A stretch of 64,000 nt of DNA from Candidatus Reconcilbacillus cellulovorans (lineage in GTDB: Bacteria > Bacillota > Bacilli > Paenibacillales > Reconciliibacillaceae), in the NCBI GenBank assembly GCA_002507565.1, contig MOXJ01000002.1, positions 62,001 to 126,000 on the forward strand, given 5' to 3'. Below the pieces are notes generated by a model. That model searched no databases. It was not told the origin of the DNA and worked only from the letters and a program-made list of their open reading frames with translations. A program made the translations under genes and the position numbers. The stretch's first letter is position 1, and each line of letters opens with the position of its first letter. This document shows positions 1-8,260 of the stretch, piece by piece.

Positions 1-41
1 CCGTAGCAATAACCGCGGGGCGTGATTTTGACGACTTCCAT
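1..41 (-). CDS. ispH: 4-hydroxy-3-methylbut-2-enyl diphosphate reductase, first 13 codons only
   Basis: The minus strand from position 41 reads MEVVKITPRGYCY before running off the window edge. This matches the conserved start of Bacillales IspH (LytB), where the Cys of GYCYG is an iron-sulfur cluster ligand. IspH catalyses the last step of the MEP isoprenoid pathway, making IPP and DMAPP. The ATG lies 6 bp after the stop of the histidine kinase gene, so the two are probably co-transcribed. Only 13 codons are visible, so the call rests on the N-terminal signature alone. Confidence 0.78.
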   Translation of the reverse strand, partial: MEVVKITPRGYCY

Positions 42-47
42 GGGCGT

Positions 48-1598
48 TCACCCGTCTTCGTTTTTCCCCATTATACCGGAATCGTTCGCGGGCGGAAACC
101 AAAGCGGCAGCCAGACGACGAACGTCGTGCCCCGGCCCGGGCCGGTCAGTACTTCTACCGAGCCGCCGTGTTCGTCGAGAATCCATTTGGCGATGGCCAG
201 CCCGAGCCCCGTCCCCGCTGTCCGACCGCGAGAAACGTCGGCGCGGTAAAAACGCTCGAAAATGTGCGGCACGTCGTCTTTGTCCATACCGATACCGGTA
301 TCGCGAATACGGAAACCGACGCGGTCCCCCATCCGTTCGATGCTCAGCTCTACCTCGCCGGACGGCGTGTACTTGAACGCGTTGTCGATGAAAATGAACA
401 ACAGCTGTTGCAAATAGTCCCGGTTGCCGTGCACGAACAGACCGTCCAGCGTCGACAAGTCGCCGACGATCCATTCGGCGCTGCGCGGCAGCATCTGCGC
501 CTTGCGGACGACTTCCTCGACGACCGGTTTTAGTTCAACCGGTTCCTTGTGCATCCGGTAACCGGCGTCCGCGCGCGCCAGCGACAGCAGGTCGTTGATC
601 AGCCGGCTCATCCGCTCGGCTTCCGAGGCGATGTCGCGCATCGCCTCGACCGTCGCGCGGACCGTTTCCTCGTCCGGCATCTCTGTCCCTTCCGGCCGGC
701 CGCCTTGCTCTCCGTCGGCAGGAACGAGGCCCGCGCGAGTGGATAGGCTGCTCCACACTTTTTCCAAAAACTCGATGTTGCCGCGAATCGTCGTCAGCGG
801 CGTGCGCAATTCGTGCGACGCGTCGGAGACGAACCGCCGCTGCATCCGGTACAAATGGTCGAGCTCCTCGTACGCCGCCTGGATGCGCTCCAACATGCCG
901 TTGATCGTGTCCGTCAGCCGTCCGATCTCGTCGTTCGGCCCTCTGCGCGGAATGCGCAAGCCGAGATCGCGGCCCTCCTGGATGCGGTTCGCCGCCTCGA
1001 TGACGACGTCGATCGGTTTAAGCGCCTTGCGCGCCAAATACGAGCCGAACGTTGCAGCGACAAGCACACCGACGGCCGCGGTCGCTACGAGGATGAGACT
1101 CAGTTTCCGCAAAAACGCCTCGATATCGTCGGTCAGTCCGCCGACCTGCAGAACCGCGACGAACCGGCCGTCGACCATCAGCGGCGTATACATCAAAAGC
1201 AGCCGGTACCGAACTTCCGGGAGGTCGACCGAAGCGTAAAACGGACGCCCTTGCGCCGCCTGCTCGAAATGCGCCTGCAAAAGCGGAATGTTTTGCCGGC
1301 CGAGATTGGCGGACTTGTCCAGCAGACGCCCGTCGGCGCCGACGAGCTGGATGAAAATGTTCGACGACTGAAACGCGTTCAGGTTCGGCAGACGCAAAAC
1401 GATTTGTCCGCCGAACAGAAACGGCAGCTGCTCCGCGCTGATCTGCGAATAAATCCGGTAAGACGTTTCCCGCAATTCCTGGCGAAGATCGCGGTACAGC
1501 GTCAAACGCATCACCGAATACAAAACGCTCCCGAACAAAAGGAGCGTCGCCGTCAGTACGGCGGTGTACCAGAGCGTCATCCTCGTCCGGATGCTCAT
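48..1598 (-). CDS. HAMP-domain sensor histidine kinase
   Basis: This 516-residue membrane kinase has a transmembrane helix near residues 5-27, an extracytoplasmic loop of about 130 residues, a second helix near 160-185, a HAMP segment, a dimerisation domain with phospho-acceptor His262 in SHELRTPLTT, and a C-terminal ATPase domain with the N box (DNAFKYT) and G boxes (DTGIGMD, GTGLGLAI). The ATG at 1598 was preferred over one 21 bp upstream because GGGAGGCGG sits 6 bases before it. The gene starts 25 bp after the response regulator stop, forming one operon. Its nearness to htrA suggests a CssS-like sensor of secretion or envelope stress; that role is inferred and the ligand is unknown. Confidence 0.93.
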   Translation of the reverse strand: MSIRTRMTLWYTAVLTATLLLFGSVLYSVMRLTLYRDLRQELRETSYRIYSQISAEQLPFLFGGQIVLRLPNLNAFQSSNIFIQLVGADGRLLDKSANLGRQNIPLLQAHFEQAAQGRPFYASVDLPEVRYRLLLMYTPLMVDGRFVAVLQVGGLTDDIEAFLRKLSLILVATAAVGVLVAATFGSYLARKALKPIDVVIEAANRIQEGRDLGLRIPRRGPNDEIGRLTDTINGMLERIQAAYEELDHLYRMQRRFVSDASHELRTPLTTIRGNIEFLEKVWSSLSTRAGLVPADGEQGGRPEGTEMPDEETVRATVEAMRDIASEAERMSRLINDLLSLARADAGYRMHKEPVELKPVVEEVVRKAQMLPRSAEWIVGDLSTLDGLFVHGNRDYLQQLLFIFIDNAFKYTPSGEVELSIERMGDRVGFRIRDTGIGMDKDDVPHIFERFYRADVSRGRTAGTGLGLAIAKWILDEHGGSVEVLTGPGRGTTFVVWLPLWFPPANDSGIMGKNEDG

Positions 1599-1623
1599 CG
1601 GTTCCGCCTCCCGCATCACCGCT

Positions 1624-2310
1624 TCAGTCGGATCGGAGCACGTAACCCGTCCCGCGGACCGTCTGAATGATTCGCTTTTCTCCGTTTTCTTCCAGTTTCT
1701 GTCTCAACCACGCGATATAGACTTCCAGCACGTTCGACTCGCCGACATAGTCGTAACCCCAAATTTTGTCCATGATCAAGTCTTTCGGCAGCACGCGGCG
1801 GGGATTCTGCATAAACAAATGCAACAATTCGAATTCTTTCGGCGTCAACTCGAGCCGGCGTCCCCCGCGCATCGCCTCACGCGCGTCGAGGTCGAGCACG
1901 ACATCCTCAAACGTCAGCCGGTTCGGCGGTTTCCCCGCCCGGTCCGAACGCCGACGAAGCAGCGATCGTACGCGCGCAAGCAGCTCCTCCAGCGCGAAAG
2001 GTTTGACGAGATAGTCGTCGGCGCCGAGATCGAGGCCTTTTACCTTGTCCGACACGTCGTCCTTGGCCGTCAGCATCAAAATCGGCACGTCGCTTCGGCT
2101 TTCGCGGATGCGCCGGCACACTTCCCAGCCGTCGACATGCGGCATCATGACGTCCAACACGACGAGATCCGGCTCTTCCTTTAGCATTTTTTTCAGGCCT
2201 TCCGCGCCGTCGGACGCCGTCTCGACCGTATAACCCTCGAAAGCGAGGCTGCGGCGCAACATCGACGTGATTTTTTCGTCGTCGTCGATCACCAAAATTT
2301 TTTCCCGCAT
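1624..2310 (-). CDS. OmpR/PhoB-family response regulator
   Basis: A 228-residue regulator with an N-terminal receiver domain (acidic pocket IDDD, phospho-acceptor Asp53 in VVLDVMMP, Lys of LVKPF) followed by a winged-helix DNA-binding domain (ELTPKEFELLHLF, then the RGTGYVL wing). The ATG at 2310 is chosen because GGGGAGGA lies just before it; upstream in-frame codons are not family-like. It is the partner of the kinase that follows. A 9-bp direct repeat with 11-bp period in front of htrA, typical of OmpR-family sites, is a plausible target, by analogy with CssR acting on htrA in Bacillus subtilis. Confidence 0.95.
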   Translation of the reverse strand: MREKILVIDDDEKITSMLRRSLAFEGYTVETASDGAEGLKKMLKEEPDLVVLDVMMPHVDGWEVCRRIRESRSDVPILMLTAKDDVSDKVKGLDLGADDYLVKPFALEELLARVRSLLRRRSDRAGKPPNRLTFEDVVLDLDAREAMRGGRRLELTPKEFELLHLFMQNPRRVLPKDLIMDKIWGYDYVGESNVLEVYIAWLRQKLEENGEKRIIQTVRGTGYVLRSD

Positions 2311-2360
2311 CGGCCATTCCTCCCCGCGCCCTGCCGCCGATCTCTGTCGCATTCGTTTTC

Positions 2361-2389
2361 ATCATAACACGAACGCCGCAGGCGGCCAA
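2361..2389 (-). promoter_or_regulatory. Predicted sigma-A promoter of the two-component operon
   Basis: On the minus strand TTGGCC (2389-2384) and TATGAT (2366-2361) are separated by 17 bases. They lie between the htrA terminator and the response regulator start, so the regulator-kinase-ispH genes can be transcribed separately from htrA. Confidence 0.5.
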
Positions 2390-2401
2390 AGCGCGGCCGA
2401 C

Positions 2402-2437
2402 AAAAATGAAGGAACGTTCCCGCCGCGGAACGTTCCT
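2402..2437 (-). terminator. Intrinsic terminator after htrA
   Basis: An 11-bp perfect stem (arms 2410-2420 and 2427-2437, AGGAACGTTCC and GGAACGTTCCT) with a 6-base loop is followed on the minus strand by a U-rich run (TTCATTTTTG). It begins about ten bases beyond the htrA stop codon. Each arm is itself a palindrome. Confidence 0.8.
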
Positions 2438-2447
2438 GTAAAACGGC

Positions 2448-4010
2448 TCAGTTGACATAATCGTTGCGGTCGCCGACGATGACCGCGGTCGTCATGCGCC
2501 GGCCTTCACGGATGAGCCCGACGGAGACGCGTTGTCCGGGTTTCGTCGCCTTCAGTTTGGCCTGAAGGTCTTCGGCGTTTTTGACCGTCTGGCCGTCGAA
2601 CGACACGATGACGTCGTACGGCTGGATATCGGATTTGGCTGCCGGACCATTCTCGATGACCGACACGACGATGACGCCCTCATCGGAGCTTATCCCGAGC
2701 TGCTTTTTCCATTCATCCGGCAACCCGGCGACGTCGCGCATCGTGATGCCGAGGAACGGAACCGGCGTTTTCACGTTGTTCTTCAAGTTGTCCAGCACTT
2801 CCAGCACCGTGCTGGACGGAATCGCGAATCCGATGCCCTGCGCCTGCGCGCTGACCGCCGTGTTGATGCCGACCACCTCACCGGCGAGATTGAGCAACGG
2901 GCCGCCGGAGTTGCCGGGGTTGATCGATGCGTCGGTCTGGAGCATATGGTCGTACGTCCTCGAACCGGCGCCGTCGCGGATGTCGAACTTGCGCTCTTTC
3001 GCGCTCAGCACGCCGACGCTGACGGAATGGTCGAACCCGACCGGGTTGCCGATCGCCGTCACCCAGTCGCCGACGCGCAGCTTGTCGGAATCGCCGAAGG
3101 GCAACGTCGGGAAATCGCCGTTACCGTTGATTTTCAGCACGGCCAGGTCGAGGTCTCGGGAAGTGCCGAGTTTTTGCGCCTTGTACCGGTCCTTATGCCC
3201 GAGCACGGTGACGTAAATCTCGTCAGCGCCGGAAATGACGTGCTCGTTGGTCAAAATGTAGCCCGCCTTGTCGAAAAAGAACCCGGACCCCATCCCGATC
3301 GGCTGCGGCTGATTCGGCCGGCTCGGCTGCGTCCACTCGTCGCCGAAGAAAAACCGGAAAATGTCGTCGTCGAAAAACCGGTTCGTCGAACGCGTCGAAT
3401 ACGTTTCGATCTTGACGACCGCCGGACTGGCTTTTTCCACCATGTCGGCGATGTTCATCGGCAATGCGGCCGCCGAACCGGACGACTGCGCGGGAGTGTT
3501 CGCAGCGACGCGGACGCCGTTATCGACGCCGTTTCCGCCGCCGGTCGCAGCCGTTCCGGCGGATGTCGCAGAGCCGCCGAACCAGTCGTACCGGTCGGAG
3601 GCGAACATCAGCCCGCCCATCGTCAACGCGCCAACCAGCATGGAGACGAGCACCGTCCTCAGCATGCCGCCGCGTTTCGGCCGGACGGTCCACTCCTGCG
3701 GCCGGGCGGTTCCGTGCGGTCGGGAAACGGCGGGATACAGCGCGCGTATTTCCGTGCGCTCAGCCCGCTGGCCGCCCTGTGCGTCGACCGCACCGTACCC
3801 TGCGCGCTCCGTGCGGAGATTCGAAGAAGAATAGGAAGCCGAATAGGCCGAAGGATACGCATAGTAATAGGTCGTCGCGTCGTTCGTCCGTGCATCCGCC
3901 GCAGCCGCTTCGACTTCCGGCGCCGCCGCGTCGTCACGCGACGGTTCGGTCCGTCCGGTTGCGTCGCTGTCGGCTCGCCCGGCTTCGTCGTACCATCTGT
4001 TCTCCGCCAT
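2448..4010 (-). CDS. htrA: HtrA/DegP-family membrane-anchored serine protease
   Basis: A 520-residue protease of the envelope quality-control family. It has a long disordered cytosolic N-terminus rich in Tyr, Ser and Ala, one transmembrane anchor near residues 116-138, a trypsin-like domain with triad His257 (TNEHVI), Asp288 (DLDLAVL) and Ser368 (GNSGGP), and one C-terminal PDZ domain (residues about 410-505). The ATG at 4010 follows GAGAGGAGG. The protease faces the outside and degrades or refolds misfolded secreted proteins. It sits directly upstream of an OmpR-type two-component system, the arrangement expected for stress-controlled htrA, and is closed by its own terminator. The Tyr/Ser-rich N-terminus is longer than in B. 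subtilis. Confidence 0.95.
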   Translation of the reverse strand: MAENRWYDEAGRADSDATGRTEPSRDDAAAPEVEAAAADARTNDATTYYYAYPSAYSASYSSSNLRTERAGYGAVDAQGGQRAERTEIRALYPAVSRPHGTARPQEWTVRPKRGGMLRTVLVSMLVGALTMGGLMFASDRYDWFGGSATSAGTAATGGGNGVDNGVRVAANTPAQSSGSAAALPMNIADMVEKASPAVVKIETYSTRSTNRFFDDDIFRFFFGDEWTQPSRPNQPQPIGMGSGFFFDKAGYILTNEHVISGADEIYVTVLGHKDRYKAQKLGTSRDLDLAVLKINGNGDFPTLPFGDSDKLRVGDWVTAIGNPVGFDHSVSVGVLSAKERKFDIRDGAGSRTYDHMLQTDASINPGNSGGPLLNLAGEVVGINTAVSAQAQGIGFAIPSSTVLEVLDNLKNNVKTPVPFLGITMRDVAGLPDEWKKQLGISSDEGVIVVSVIENGPAAKSDIQPYDVIVSFDGQTVKNAEDLQAKLKATKPGQRVSVGLIREGRRMTTAVIVGDRNDYVN

Positions 4011-4071
4011 GGCGATACCTCCTCTCGGATCGCTGTCGTTTTCCGTTTTCGACTATCATCATGCGACATCA

Positions 4072-4091
4072 ACCTTAAACGGACCTTAAAC
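4072..4091 (-). promoter_or_regulatory. Direct repeat with 11-bp period upstream of htrA
   Basis: The + strand carries ACCTTAAAC at 4072-4080 and again at 4083-4091 (GTTTAAGGT twice on the coding strand of htrA). Direct repeats one helical turn apart are the usual binding pattern for OmpR-family dimers. The repeat lies about 62-81 bp upstream of the htrA start. Binding by the adjacent regulator is inferred. Confidence 0.5.
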
Positions 4092-4212
4092 AAGGATAAA
4101 AGGTTGGTGAAAGCTTCCGCCATTTTGGCGCGCGCCCCCGGCGGCGGCTCGTGCGGGCGGGGCGCGTCCGGAACCCCGGGCCCGGCCGCCGCCCGTTCGC
4201 GCCGGTCGGCCG

Positions 4213-4638
4213 CTACTCTTTTTCGTCGCGCCAACCGGCTTCCGTCTCGCGCAAAACGGCCTCCGCGCGCTGGATGTCGTCTGCCGACAGATCGGCGTCC
4301 GGATCGACGGGCGACTGGAACTGGTCGACGAGCGCTCCGAACAAGGCCGGCCGGGCGGCTTCCGGATCGTTGCCCGTGCGGTAAACGTGTTTCAGCACGT
4401 ACGGGGTGCCGATGCGGACGTTCGCCTCGATACCGTCGGCGTCGGCGTCGATCCGACCGCGGATCGCCTCGAACGGTATGCGCAGCCAGATCGTGCGCGC
4501 ATCGTCCAGAGGCCGGTCGAAGCTACCCTTGCGGTAATCCCAGTTGCCGCCGAGCGTAAAGCCGTGCGAGCCGAGGTAACGCTTGAGCGCTGCGAATTCG
4601 ACTTCCTGCCGCTCCAGTTCGGATGCAAGGGGAAACAT
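4213..4638 (-). CDS. yugN: YugN-like family protein
   Basis: A 141-residue cytosolic protein matching the YugN-like family: an N-terminal SELERQEVEFAALKRYL segment, then GFTLGGNWDYRKGSFD and a core containing WLRIPFEAIRGRID and a long hydrophilic C-terminus. No enzymatic motif or membrane segment is visible. The function of the family is not established to my knowledge. The gene follows the chemoreceptor gene on the same strand by about 50 bp, so the two may be co-transcribed. Confidence 0.8.
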   Translation of the reverse strand: MFPLASELERQEVEFAALKRYLGSHGFTLGGNWDYRKGSFDRPLDDARTIWLRIPFEAIRGRIDADADGIEANVRIGTPYVLKHVYRTGNDPEAARPALFGALVDQFQSPVDPDADLSADDIQRAEAVLRETEAGWRDEKE

Positions 4639-4687
4639 GCCGGCATCGCCCCTTTTTTCCTTTTAGGATGGGGCGACGGGCGGCGGG

Positions 4688-6103
4688 TTATACGTCTTCC
4701 GCCTTCAGATCGAAGCCGACGACGCCGACGACGGCGCCGGTTTCGTCCCGGATCGGCGCCGACACCGTCACGCAAGGTCGCTTCGTGATGGCCGACACGT
4801 AGACCGGCGAGACGTACGTTTCTCCCTCCATCGCGCGTATCCACCAATGGCGCCCCCTTGCGTTGACCAACCCGGCAGGCGGCCGCGAAAACACGAACGT
4901 CCCGTCGTCGCGGTTCGACCAGACCGCCTCGATCTCCGCATGCGCCTCCATAAACGCCGTCAGCACCCGCTCGTGCACGCGTCCGTCCATCGCGGCCAGC
5001 TCTGCCGTGCCGGACAGCTCCGCAGCCAGGCGCATCAGGTCGTCACGGTCATATCTGTGCCGGCCGTCGAGATCGTCCTCTCCGAACGACCGAAGTGCGC
5101 CGGTCAGCTCTTCCGCCGTCCGCTTCAGGTTTTCGGAAACGCGGCGCAGCGCCCCGGTCTGCCGTCGCTGCTCCTCCATCCGTTCCAGGGCGGCGGCGAC
5201 ATTCCGCAAATTGTTTTCCACGACTTCGACCGCCGCCTTCAACTGGTCCGCCGAAACGGACGCCAGTTCCGTCTGACGGAGGCTCGCGTCGGTCACGGCC
5301 GTCACCTCGTCGTGGAGACGAAGTGTTTTCCGGAAAATGTCGTCCAGCCTGTCTTTCATCGCGTTCATTTCGTCCAGGCTGAGCCGCACGGCTTTCCGTT
5401 CCTCTTCGACCGCACGCAGAACGTCCTCGACGCCTTTTTGGATCGAGGCGACGATGCGGGAGGAGCGTTCAACGGCGCCATGACTCTGTTCCGCGAGTTT
5501 CTTGATTTCCTGCGCCACGACGGCAAATCCACGCCCCGCCTCGCCGGCGTGCGCCGCCTCGATCGCCGCGTTCAGGGAAAGCAGGGTCGTCTGCGCGACG
5601 ACTTCGCGGATGAACGCGTTCATCTGTTCGATTTGCAGCGCATGGCCGACGAACGCCCGGATGCGCTCTCTCATCGTTTCGTTGTCCGACTCGAGCCGTT
5701 GCATGACGCGGTCGGTTTCGACCAGCGACCTACATACCTCGACGACGGTCGCCTTGGCGGCGTCGCTCTCCGCCAGCATCCGTTCGGAGCTGCGGCGGAT
5801 TTGTTCCGCGGCGGCGGCCAGCTGCCGCAAGCAAGCGAACGCTTTGTCGATCCACTCTACGGCGGAGCGGCCTCCGACTTCCAGCTCCTTTTCCTGTGCG
5901 GCGGAACGGTCGGCGATGTCCGTCAGCCCGACGGCGGCGCGGTCGACTTCCTCGACGACGGCGACGAGCCGGTCGGCGACCACGCGCGATTCGTACAGGA
6001 ACCGCCGGAAAGCCGACTCGTCGAACGGCTGCCGCGGCGCGTCGGACTCCCGGACGTGCGATCCGGCGCGAACATATTGCACCCATTGAAACAACCGGCC
6101 CAT
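4688..6103 (-). CDS. Cytoplasmic methyl-accepting chemotaxis protein with C-terminal sensor-like region
   Basis: A 471-residue chemoreceptor without an N-terminal transmembrane pair. The coiled-coil signalling tip is recognisable near residues 190-235 ([20 protein letters not shown] and [16 protein letters not shown]). After the coiled coil, residues about 345-471 form a globular region ending in [20 protein letters not shown], which resembles the C-terminal strands of PDC/Cache sensor domains. The ATG at 6103 is chosen because GGGAGGGG lies just upstream; an ATG at 6136 lacks such a site. The stimulus is unknown. The promoter overlaps a GlnR/TnrA-like box, which would tie expression to nitrogen status. 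Confidence 0.9.
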   Translation of the reverse strand: MGRLFQWVQYVRAGSHVRESDAPRQPFDESAFRRFLYESRVVADRLVAVVEEVDRAAVGLTDIADRSAAQEKELEVGGRSAVEWIDKAFACLRQLAAAAEQIRRSSERMLAESDAAKATVVEVCRSLVETDRVMQRLESDNETMRERIRAFVGHALQIEQMNAFIREVVAQTTLLSLNAAIEAAHAGEAGRGFAVVAQEIKKLAEQSHGAVERSSRIVASIQKGVEDVLRAVEEERKAVRLSLDEMNAMKDRLDDIFRKTLRLHDEVTAVTDASLRQTELASVSADQLKAAVEVVENNLRNVAAALERMEEQRRQTGALRRVSENLKRTAEELTGALRSFGEDDLDGRHRYDRDDLMRLAAELSGTAELAAMDGRVHERVLTAFMEAHAEIEAVWSNRDDGTFVFSRPPAGLVNARGRHWWIRAMEGETYVSPVYVSAITKRPCVTVSAPIRDETGAVVGVVGFDLKAEDV

Positions 6104-6139
6104 GCGCGCCCCTCCCATCCGAATCGACTGTAACATATT

Positions 6140-6156
6140 TGTAATGTTTATTTACA
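6140..6156. promoter_or_regulatory. GlnR/TnrA-like box over the chemoreceptor promoter
   Basis: TGTAATGTTTATTTACA fits the GlnR/TnrA core TGTNA-N7-TNACA exactly. It touches the last base of the -10 element and covers the predicted transcription start, so a bound protein should repress. An overlapping inverted repeat, TAATGT-N6-ACATTA, shares the same centre region, so another dimeric regulator cannot be excluded. Confidence 0.5.
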
Positions 6157-6184
6157 TTATACGAGAGAAATAAGGCAGAATCAA
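6156..6184 (-). promoter_or_regulatory. Sigma-A promoter of the chemoreceptor gene
   Basis: On the minus strand TTGATT (6184-6179) and a perfect TATAAT (6161-6156) are separated by exactly 17 bases. The predicted start lies near 6149, about 46 nt upstream of the ATG at 6103. Confidence 0.75.
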
Positions 6185-6341
6185 TCGTTTTTCACCGTCA
6201 TCGAGCGAAGACGCCCATGAATATGACATATAAACGACTCAAGCCTAATCAGGCGCCTCGGCTTACGCAAGACGTCGTCTTCTAAGCGAATGGAAGCGCC
6301 GTTCGGCGACGGTCATGTTTTCGCGTTCCTACCGAAACCGA
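6185..6341. other. Divergent intergenic stretch without a recognised gene
   Basis: Between the chemoreceptor promoter and the ABC exporter promoter I see no credible coding region. It contains a 13-base palindrome AAGACGTCGTCTT at 6269-6281 and an AAGCC/GGCTT hairpin around an AGGCGCCT palindrome near 6241-6265. Neither is followed by a T-run, so they are not obvious terminators. Confidence 0.4.
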
Positions 6342-6385
6342 ACGACGGATCCTTGTCCGTCGTCGACCGCCAGCTGTGATATAAT
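6342..6385 (+). promoter_or_regulatory. Extended -10 promoter with upstream inverted repeat, ABC exporter operon
   Basis: TGATATAAT gives an extended -10 (TATAAT at 6380-6385). No good -35 sits 17 bp upstream. A perfect 8-bp inverted repeat with a 6-base spacer (arms ACGACGGA at 6342-6349 and TCCGTCGT at 6356-6363) covers the -35 region, a normal place for an operator. No regulator gene is adjacent. Confidence 0.55.
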
Positions 6386-6411
6386 AAATGCTGAATCCAC
6401 GAGGTGGCGTC

Positions 6412-6495
6412 ATGTCGGGGCAGGACATCTTAACTCCCCGGTCCCGTGAGCGATTGCTCACTCTAATCCGAACGCGAAAGGAACGATCCCCGTGA
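6412..6495 (+). CDS. 27-residue leader peptide coupled to the ABC exporter
   Basis: An ATG at 6412 preceded by GAGGTGG opens a 27-codon frame starting MSGQDILTPRSRERLLTLIR and rich in Arg. Its TGA overlaps the GTG start of the ATPase gene (GTGA), so the two are translationally coupled. Inside the frame lies a perfect hairpin, GTGAGC-GATT-GCTCAC (6446-6461), about 30 nt before the ATPase start. This layout suits ribosome-position-dependent control of exporter expression. It could also be the relic of an upstream gene. No homologue is known to me. Confidence 0.5.
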   Translation: MSGQDILTPRSRERLLTLIRTRKERSP

Positions 6496-7220
6496 CCGAC
6501 GACCAAACCGTCCGCGTCGACAACGCGTCCAAATCGTTCGGCCGCCGGACGGCTCTTCGCGATATCACGCTGTCGGTCGGCCGGTCGGAAATTTTCGGCC
6601 TGCTCGGCCCGTCCGGCTCCGGCAAAACGACGCTCGTCCGCCTGATCGCCGGTCTCGAAACCGCCACGTCCGGCGCCGTTTTCGTGTTCGGCGTCCGTGT
6701 GCCGGAGCTGTCGCTGTTTCCGAGAATCGGCTATATGGCGCAGGCCGACGCGCTGTATCCGGAGCTTTCGGCAAAAGAAAATCTTGAATTTTTCGCGTCG
6801 CTGTTCGGACTAAGCGGAGCGCGGCGCAGACGGAAAATCGCCGAGACGCTCGAACTCGTCGGCCTGTCGGACGACGCGTCGACGCCGGTCCGAGCGTTTT
6901 CCGGCGGCATGAAGCGCCGGCTGTCGCTGGCGGCGGCGCTCGTCCACGAACCGGAACTTCTCCTGCTCGACGAACCGACGGTCGGCATCGATCCCCTCAT
7001 CCGCCGCGCGATCTGGGACGAAATCGGGCGACGGAGCCGAAACGGCGCGACCGTCGTCGTGACGACGCACGTCATGGACGAGGCGGAACGCTGTCATCGG
7101 CTCGCCCTGCTGCGCGAAGGTCGGCTGATCGCGGTCGGGTCGCCGGCGGAACTCAAAACCGCCGCGGGAGCTCAAACTTTGGAAGAAGTCTTTCTTGTCC
7201 GGGGAGGAATGTCGCCGTGA
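6492..7220 (+). CDS. ABC-2 type exporter, ATP-binding subunit
   Basis: A 242-residue ATPase with Walker A GPSGSGKTT, a Q-loop in MAQADALYPELSAKEN, signature FSGGMKRRLSLAAAL, Walker B LLLLDEPTVGIDP and switch His in TTHVMDEAERC. The YPELSAKEN region and ALVHEPELLLLDEP are typical of DrrA/CcmA-like exporters of drugs or lipids. The start is GTG, preceded by AAAGGAA and overlapping the leader ORF stop. It overlaps the permease gene by 4 bases, so the two form a heteromeric exporter. The substrate cannot be read from sequence. Confidence 0.93.
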   Translation: MTDDQTVRVDNASKSFGRRTALRDITLSVGRSEIFGLLGPSGSGKTTLVRLIAGLETATSGAVFVFGVRVPELSLFPRIGYMAQADALYPELSAKENLEFFASLFGLSGARRRRKIAETLELVGLSDDASTPVRAFSGGMKRRLSLAAALVHEPELLLLDEPTVGIDPLIRRAIWDEIGRRSRNGATVVVTTHVMDEAERCHRLALLREGRLIAVGSPAELKTAAGAQTLEEVFLVRGGMSP

Positions 7221-8260
7221 CGCTGCGCATCGGCGCCATCATCGTCCGCATCGCCCGCCAGTTTCTGCGGGACAGGCGGACGCTCGCGCTGTTGATCGTC
7301 GCGCCCGTGTTCGTGCTGACGCTGATGTCGCTCATTTTCAACGGGGAAACGGTACGGCCGGACGTCGGCGTCGGGCAAATCCCGGAACCGCTCGTCGCAG
7401 CGCTGGAGCGCTCCGGCCTGTCGGTCGAACGGCTCACCGCGGAAGAAGCGGAATCGCGGATGAAAAACGGGAAACTCGACGCATACCTGAGCATCGACGA
7501 CGGACGGCCGCGTCTCACGCTTGAAGGCAGCGATCCCGCCGTGAGCCGCGCCGTGCTGCTGGCCGTCCAGAACGCTCTACGCCCCGATACTCCTGGAGCG
7601 TCGCCCGGCACATCTGTCGTTCGGCCGGACGTCGTCTACCTGTACGGCGACGAATCGATGACCGCCTTCGACAATTTCGGCCCCGTATTGATCGGATTTT
7701 TCGCGTTTTTCTTCGTCTTTCTCATCGCCGGCGTCTCGTTCCTGCGCGAGCGGACCGGCGGTACGCTGGAAAGACTGATGGCCTCTCCGCTCAGGCGATG
7801 GGAGATCGTCGTCGGCTACATGGCGGGATTCGGGCTGTTCGCCTGCGCGCAGGCGGCGCTGATCGCGTGGTACGCGGTGCGCGTACTCGACATGCGCATG
7901 GAAGGAAGCTTCGGACAAGTGCTCGCCGTGACGCTGCTTCTGGCCGTGACCGCGCTGGCGCTCGGTATCTGGCTGTCGGCGTTTGCCAATAATGAATTTC
8001 AGATGGTGCAGTTCATACCCGTCGTACTCGTGCCGCAGGTGTTTTTCTCCGGCCTGTTCAGCCTGGACGCCGTCGCCGGCTGGCTGCGCTGGCTGCACGA
8101 CGTCATGCCGTTGTCTTACGGCGCGGACGCTCTGCGCGACATCATGATTCGCGGCAAAAGCTGGGCCGACATCGCCGACGACCTCGCGGCGCTCGCGGGT
8201 TTTTCGTTTGCGTTCATGCTGCTGGCCGGCATCGCCCTGCGCAGGCACCGCAGCGTCTGA
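7217..8260 (+). CDS. ABC-2 type exporter, permease subunit
   Basis: A 347-residue ABC-2 membrane protein: an N-terminal helix (about residues 23-42), an extracytoplasmic domain of about 120 residues, then five helices between residues about 155 and 343. Conserved ABC-2 features include FLRERTGGTLERLMASPLRR and VFFSGLFSLDAVAGWLRWL. The GTG start follows GGGGAGGA and overlaps the ATPase stop (GTGA). It pairs with the upstream ATPase, probably exporting a drug, peptide or lipid. No terminator with a T-run is visible in the following 127 bp. Confidence 0.92.
   Translation: MTLRIGAIIVRIARQFLRDRRTLALLIVAPVFVLTLMSLIFNGETVRPDVGVGQIPEPLVAALERSGLSVERLTAEEAESRMKNGKLDAYLSIDDGRPRLTLEGSDPAVSRAVLLAVQNALRPDTPGASPGTSVVRPDVVYLYGDESMTAFDNFGPVLIGFFAFFFVFLIAGVSFLRERTGGTLERLMASPLRRWEIVVGYMAGFGLFACAQAALIAWYAVRVLDMRMEGSFGQVLAVTLLLAVTALALGIWLSAFANNEFQMVQFIPVVLVPQVFFSGLFSLDAVAGWLRWLHDVMPLSYGADALRDIMIRGKSWADIADDLAALAGFSFAFMLLAGIALRRHRSV

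Noticed and set aside
6282-6506. 74-codon minus-strand ORF before the chemoreceptor
   Set aside because: It runs through the divergent promoter region and the leader ORF, with no ribosome binding site.
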